Source: Enoplolaimus lenunculus
Lineage: Eukaryota > Nematoda > Enoplea > Enoplida > Thoracostomopsidae
Length of the DNA: 64,000 nt
Reading direction: 5' to 3'
NCBI GenBank assembly: GCA_030248215.1
Contig: JASANG010003482.1
Location: 124,001 to 188,000, forward strand
Shown here: in pieces, positions 58,354 to 64,000 of the stretch
Layout: every line of letters begins with the position of its first letter
Position numbering within the stretch: position 1 is the first letter of the stretch
The notes under the pieces: model-generated
The model's input: the letters and a program-made list of their open reading frames with translations, nothing else
The model's database searches: none
Told to the model about the DNA's origin: nothing
Made by a program: the position numbers and the translations under genes

Positions 58354-60940
58354 CCGTTGCCAAATCAGAAATTTACCGATAACTCGTGAGCCAATATTCT
58401 GGTCGTGGAAAATTTTGCAGCTTTATGCGCTAAGCTCGCAAACCTGTGCTGATTGCAATACAAAATTTTGTGTACATTTTTTCACAAACTTAGTTTGCTT
58501 CTAAGTTGGAAAGACGTAAAATCATTAAAATCTTTCAAAAATATAAATTTGGGCGTGGAATAATCAAACGTTCAAGCATCCCGAGCGACTTTAGTATATA
58601 TGCAAAAATTTTCAAAGCCAAAATGTTTTAGCGAACTGTCGGTATATTTATTTGGAAAATTTTCGTATTATAACGTCAAATATAATATTTTTACAAGACA
58701 AAACAGCACAAAACTTTTGTATAAGACAAGTTTAAGCTTTTTGGGAGCGCCTTTGAATCCATCAATGCTTATATTTTAAACATGCGTAAACTACGACATC
58801 ATTTAAGTTAGAACCCTGAACCAACCTAAGCGCACGAATAAACGTTATTGGCTTCGGGCGCCGCTGAATTTGCCAAATTAGCCCCAAGCGTCTTTTCTGT
58901 GATAAAAGCGAAAACACAATTTCTGATATATAGATATGATACTCTAAATCTCGATTTTCGGTCTTTTACCCGACGCCATATATATACGAGGGGGACAGAG
59001 ATGATACAACCCTTCCTAAAATTTTTGGAGAAACGAGAAAAACAGTTTTAGAGGCTAAAAAGTTTTCTTTGCTCGCTACGTTCGCTCGCAAATAAACTGT
59101 AACACGTAAATTATTTCCTTCTAAAATGAAATCCAGGCTATACCCATGCCTCTTATTCTTCGCGTAACAACGACTCTGTTACTCATATATTTGTGGTCAC
59201 AAACCATATGGTTAATAGTAGTCCTGCTGGTGGGACGCTCTAGTACCGTGCCACACAGCTTTAGCTAAGTAACTGACCCAAAATTGTAGTAATGCTTAGT
59301 CATCTCCAGTATGTAATATATAGATTTTGCGATTAGGTTTGTATTTCGGCATTTTATAGCTATTTTGTGATTAGTATGCGTATAGATTTTTCGGACAGTG
59401 CTGCGATTTTTCTTAGTTTTGCATGTGCAAAGATCAGGGGCGGAACATTTTTGTGTAGGATTATCATCAATAGAGTTAGCTTATCAAGATTAAATGTATA
59501 CAACTAGAGGAAGCGCACTGATCAGAGTGAGGTGTGGTAAGGGATATGAGGATGATAGCGAAACGTTGCTATCGAGTATACGAGTCCAAGATAAACGTTT
59601 ATTCTATATATGATTTTTGCAAAAAAGCGAGGAACCCGAGTTTCCTTCCCAAAGCATGCAAACCAGACCCCTGATCACTTGAAAACCTTATCAAAGTAGG
59701 ACAAAACCTGTCAGTATGAACTTTCCGCAAATTAACCTTAGTTAACGTTTCGTCAGCATAGAGAAAAACCTGGCGAGCCAAGCGAGCGCTAGGCAAACGC
59801 AATTTTAGCATTAAATCTTAGTACAGAATTTGGTTTTGTATCAGACCGGCGGTAATATATACACCATATCCAGTAACGAGTTTTGACCCGAATGTGAAAT
59901 CAAGGCAGCCAAGAATCCAAAACAGATCAGATAGAGATCAAGATTCGCGAGAGAAGCGAACGAGCGGTCAGGGCCACGTTTCGTATTATATATGTGTTCA
60001 ACCTCAACACAAAATCAAAGCTAATTAGTATAGCAAATCGGTTTCACTGGCCCAAGTTAGAGACCGCAGGAGAACGGTAGCGCCGTGGGTAACTGTTGGA
60101 CCGCAAGGATCATGAGGACCCAGAAGCCCGAGCTCTATCTCCAATTGGTTGGTTGGGAATGTGGACGGGCGCGGTGGTCCCATGGTTTGGAACTAACATT
60201 TTCTTGAACTATTAATTTTATAATTTTTTTAGTTTAAACGTTGTATGATACGACAGTTACCTTGTTTCTGTTTTGTTTGAAATTTATTAAAATTTAATAT
60301 GCTAGGGTCGATTGTAATCACCACGCGGAAAAACGGCATTTCTTAAATGTATAATTGACCAAATTTCAGATATCTAAGTAATCGTTTCCAATGTTGCATG
60401 CTTCATTTTCAAATTTATATGTGTACAACAATATCGTGAGATTTGTTCAGGCGTAAAATCGCCTAGAATCCTTAGCCTAAACGTACAAATAACTCGCTTT
60501 AATAAGCTTTAAGTTGAGATAAGTTTGAGTTACCAGTTTTAGCTGTTGATGATGAACAAGCGTCTTGGGTACAATTCGAAGGTGATAAATGGTATAAATG
60601 GTAAATGTGAAATGCGTAGAGTTGTGCTAAACCAGTACGGGGCGCCGTTTAGGTTTGACAGTTGGTATAAATTCTTATGGGAGAGTTGTGGAGGGAGCAA
60701 CTACGGTACGTCAAAGCAGCTTAGGCAACGGTTTATAAAATTAATCGTTAAGGTTTAGTTTGTATTCAAAGTTTACGTTCAGATTGTGACATATCATTTG
60801 GTCATGGGTCCAAGCGAGTTGCATGAGCTACACGAATAAGTGGTTGTGCACTCACCAAGTGCATAAGCCTAAAATTGAAACGTTTAATTGAACCAGGGTC
60901 TGCGAAATCAATTTGGCGACTAACCGAAGAACGGTATTAC
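58354..60940. other. Intergenic, no gene
   Basis: A block at about 58975-59055 (acgagggggacagagatgatac...aaatttttggagaaacgagaaa) resembles 53640-53715 and marks a further unnamed repeat. The gatcaggggcgga word at 59431 matches pieces near 38367 and 42830. The frame at 60546-60758 has no recognised motif. Confidence 0.4.
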
Positions 60941-60941
60941 C

Positions 60942-61240
60942 TGGGTGCAACCGGAGGTGAAACATACCGGAGCCGGGGGTCAATAAAATTTGCCACAGCC
61001 AGACGTGAACCGGAGGTGAGGCGAAAATTGGTAAGTAGATAAAATGATGTTTAATTCCCTAATTATATACCTATTTTTGTTGCCGAAATGTAAAAGTGTA
61101 CACTGTCGCTTTGAACACTTTGACTTATATATACAGCACTTAAAATTATTGTTGAAAAATTTCAAATTAATGTTTTGAAGAATGAAGTTTAAGTCAAGAC
61201 CTATCAAAAATCTCTAATTCATATCGGTTTGGTATGCGAT
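60942..61240. mobile_element. Degenerate CAGGGTGCAACCGG-family element
   Basis: Starts ctgggtgcaaccgg and carries accggagccggg and gaaccggaggtgag motifs, like the subterminal ccggttccgg arrays of the copy at 2956. The right end is not found; the border is approximate. Confidence 0.45.
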
Positions 61241-61363
61241 TTCATTATCCTGTAAATATATATAACCTTAATGGTATTTCAAATTTTAAATATACACTAA
61301 ACTTGGTCCCCAAAGTGCAGAAATGTGAGCTTCAAAGCAGCAAAAACTGTTTACCGCTCTACA

Positions 61364-61521
61364 GGACCGTGGCCGGGTCACCTTGAGAGGGGGCTAAAAA
61401 AATATCAGGAAAGGTATACAAGGATTTTCGATGACTTACAAGCAAAAATGAAAATTTTCTATGGGGGGGAGCAAAGGTATTCTAGGGGGGGCTGAGCCTC
61501 CTCCCCTTTGAATAGGGCCCG
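61364..61521. mobile_element. CCCGTAGCCAG-family MITE
   Basis: Begins ggaccgtggccgggtcacc, ends aatagggcccg. The interior acaaggattttcgatgactt and gggggggctgagcctcct matches the family. Confidence 0.7.
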
Positions 61522-62204
61522 CCGCTCTGGTAGACGGGTTTAAATTTCTGCTGTTTTATGACCTTACCCAACTGTGTAAGCTTTACCCACAGCCCCCTCA
61601 CTGGGTACAAAAACGACTGTATATAATTGTTTTAACGATTTGCACAAGTCATATCAGCAGAGACAAAATATGTTACAAAACTTGGACATTTTTGTGATAC
61701 AAAAAATGTTCAAGTTATTTTTTGTGAAAGTTTATCAAAAGTGTCACTTGACTCAAAATATCATCGTCTTAAAACCAATTTTAAGAATAACAGCAATTTT
61801 AGATTTGGGCAAATTTTAGCGTTTACAATAAATATTCACAAATCTAAGCGTAGTCGATTTCAATCGCATACTCTTTTTTACGCGAGAGCCCATCATTAAT
61901 ATGGCAGCACAATCAAATGGTCGTGGAAACTTGTCTATGAGTGGAATTTTGGGGTAAGCCCATCCCTACCTTATAAATTTAAACATTTGTGTAATAAAAA
62001 TTGCGTTCGACGTCTGGCTCGTCTTGCTCTGGGGAACAATTTACAGTAATACATATTACAGTCCTCATTGAAAGAAATTTCTAGATCCGCCACGGTGAAT
62101 GCGATCATATTGAAACATGTCGCGTCGAAGTTTGCCATTTCATTAGCAAACCTGGCTCGACTCTTCTACGTCTAAAAGTCCTGATCGATTTTATCGAGTT
62201 TGGC
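61522..62204. other. Intergenic, no gene
   Basis: Nothing recognised except a decayed element end tctagatccgccacgg at 62083-62098. Confidence 0.4.
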
Positions 62205-62445
62205 ACAGGGCGACACCGTGAGCGCAACGGTAAACTGTCGCGCCATGAACACGATATTCAGTCGTAAATACGATGGACGATCACGGGACGTCCTTAGTAA
62301 AAATTGGGTCATATAAGCATGTGAGGCATGCTTGTCCGTTATGAGCACAAGACCGTTATTTCGAAACTACATCGTACGCATGCTTATTGAGCCGCTTAGT
62401 ATAAAGGTCTAATGTCCCGGTTTTTACCTAGACTGACCGAAAGAA
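62205..62445 (+). repeat. tRNA-like scaffold repeat, copy D (opposite strand, no tRNA body)
   Basis: Reverse-complement match to the scaffold of arrays A to C: gcgcaacggtaaactgtcgcg, gtccttagtaaaaattggg, gcatgtgaggcatgcttgtc and gtctaatgtcccggtttttacc. The tRNA-like body itself is missing. Confidence 0.65.
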
Positions 62446-64000
62446 CGGGAACATTTCTAAATGGGTCGAGAATGTTTCTTAAATTTTTTAATTAATGTTT
62501 CGAAAAAAATTACGCAATGCTGTTTTTTCGCCAGTAAAAGACGAGTTGGTGATAAGTTATCTTTCCCCATGTGCAAATATTTACAAAATGCAAGAATATT
62601 GCAAATGTTGCGGTTTCGCGAGCAACGCTGTAGATAGACGAATGCTAAATCGAAACTTGCAACAGTTGCGTGTTTACTGTAGTTTCAAATGGTAGTGATT
62701 ACAGTAATTTTACTAAAACTCTGGTCGTGTACTGTAGCAGTTGACACTGAAAACAGTTGGTTTCTATTATTAATTATGCACGGTCGATCATACGATTTTT
62801 GTTAATTATGTCTGTGGGGTCAAGTGTTGTCTTTATCACCCGACCCCATCCATACCACCCAAGTGGCACACCACCTCACATCCAACAGAGTCCTCACAAA
62901 ATTTTGAAATAAGCATTTTTAAGCATCATAGCTTAAATTTGGCATGATGTGTCGTAAAATGTTACGTTTTCCACCAGTTAAAATTTTAATTCAAACAGTT
63001 AAACATTGTATTTCAATATTTGTTTCGACCAATTTCTGCGGGATAACAAATACTAGCCTCAAACCGTTATTTTTGGTTTAATTTTAACCATAAAAGCTTA
63101 TGATCGATTATTAATAATTCTGAGCCCAACAAATTTTGGTTCTGTTTTCTATTTAGTATTTACCAGTACCATCTGCCTCCGTATTTCTGGCGCGTGGTCA
63201 ATAGGATGTCTGGTTCGATAAAACAGGCGGTTACAGTGGAATTGTGGAGCATTTAGTGATGCGACGCGGTCTGTGATAGCTTATGTTTAGTTTAATACTG
63301 GAATTGAAATTAGTTTATTGCAACTATCAGCGGCAGATGTTGTTTTTAATCAACAATAGTTTTCGATTTGTAAATTTTTGAAAATTTTTCAAAAAAGCTT
63401 CAACAAAAATTGTCGCGGAATTTAAAATTTTAAAGCCGTCTTGCGCTTCTATGGTGAGTACAGGGCGAATACGTTTGTTTAAGCTTGCTGAAACGGACTT
63501 ATTTAATAACTGGCTCTGCAATGTTATGTAGTCAAGAAAACGCGGTAGCGAAAACTGTAGCTTTTTGGAAAATACAGTGTACTAGAAGCCGTAGTTGCAC
63601 ATATGTGCAACTTTCCTAAAGTACTGGAGTTTCATATGTCTTCACAAAGTCAGCATTCGTTTGCTAATCCACGCTTTAAGCTTTCAAAATTAGACTAACA
63701 GTAAATATATATGTCAAGTCGTAATTCAGCCTATTCCAATTTGGGCTAGTCCAAAGCGGAATTACGACTTGGGCTAGCACAAGGCGGAATCGTGTCTGAT
63801 AAAGCTGTGCGTTTTCTGATCGGTTACATAATAGTCGTTATTATGCTTGATTCCATTTTGCTCAGTAAAACAAACTGTTTCGTAGCCAACAGGTGGCGAT
63901 TACTTGGCCCATCAGAAAAACGTATCCGTATCAGCAAGTCGAATTTGAGTACAGCATTAAGGTAGTAACCAATCACAAGGCGTGCACTTGTCGCATAGGA
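62446..64000. other. Right end of the window, no gene; one perfect hairpin
   Basis: A perfect 12-bp inverted repeat aagtcgtaattc (63716-63727) / gaattacgactt (63759-63770) with a 31-nt loop, overlapped by two copies of cttgggctag-like sequence. No coding motif in the short frames. Confidence 0.45.

Overview
The window is nuclear DNA from an animal, most likely a marine invertebrate. It is AT-rich. Its genes have short exons (about 80 to 370 bp, one of 920 bp), GT-AG introns mostly of 0.3 to 1.8 kb, and proteins that align along their length with animal orthologues. The phylum cannot be fixed from the sequence; a tunicate or another small-intron invertebrate fits, but this is a guess.

Three conserved eukaryotic genes fill the left 38 kb. 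SEC31 (COPII outer coat) runs leftwards from its start codon at 9261. Eight exons (348 codons of the N-terminal WD40 region) were traced down to 1096, and the rest of the gene lies beyond the left edge. DESI1 (PPPDE-family deSUMOylating isopeptidase) runs rightwards from 15621 to 19517 in five exons (197 aa, both catalytic residues present). IBTK (ankyrin, RCC1 and BTB protein, a CUL3 adaptor family) runs rightwards from 26277 to 38052 in nineteen exons (1405 aa). For all three genes the exon phases close exactly. SEC31 and DESI1 are divergent, about 6.4 kb apart; DESI1 and IBTK are in tandem, about 6.8 kb apart. They are housekeeping genes with no obvious shared pathway.

Nearly everything else is transposable-element material. 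SEC31 intron 5 holds a near full-length LINE (2135-6772; 2A-like motif, PHD finger, endonuclease, RT, RNase H, C-terminal zinc knuckle) with a 12-bp target duplication. A 391-bp hAT-type MITE with an exact 8-bp duplication has inserted into the LINE. A second, 5'-truncated LINE lies at 10625-11325. Several tRNA-derived repeat families are present, including an unusual tandem family in which two different tRNA-like bodies share one flanking scaffold (11.3, 22.5-23.3, 26.6-27.4 and 62.2 kb). Two ~600-bp direct repeats with TG...CA ends (21851-22440 and 25478-26079) frame about 3 kb and look like an old, broken LTR-type element on the minus strand.

From 38 kb to the right edge no gene was found. 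This 26 kb is a graveyard of short inverted-repeat elements: the CCCGTAGCCAG family, the GTACTGTAGTG family, three copies of a GACAATTCGTCG foldback within 3 kb, and others, plus one ~500-bp segmental duplication (40126/45899). No bacterial-type system, CRISPR array or rRNA gene was seen. The points most worth a second look are the two-bodied tRNA-like arrays, the LTR-like pair with unrecognised cysteine-rich minus-strand frames, the LINE with a diverged 2A-like motif, and a GC-rich Tc1/mariner-type MITE built from CGCGATCG-like repeats.
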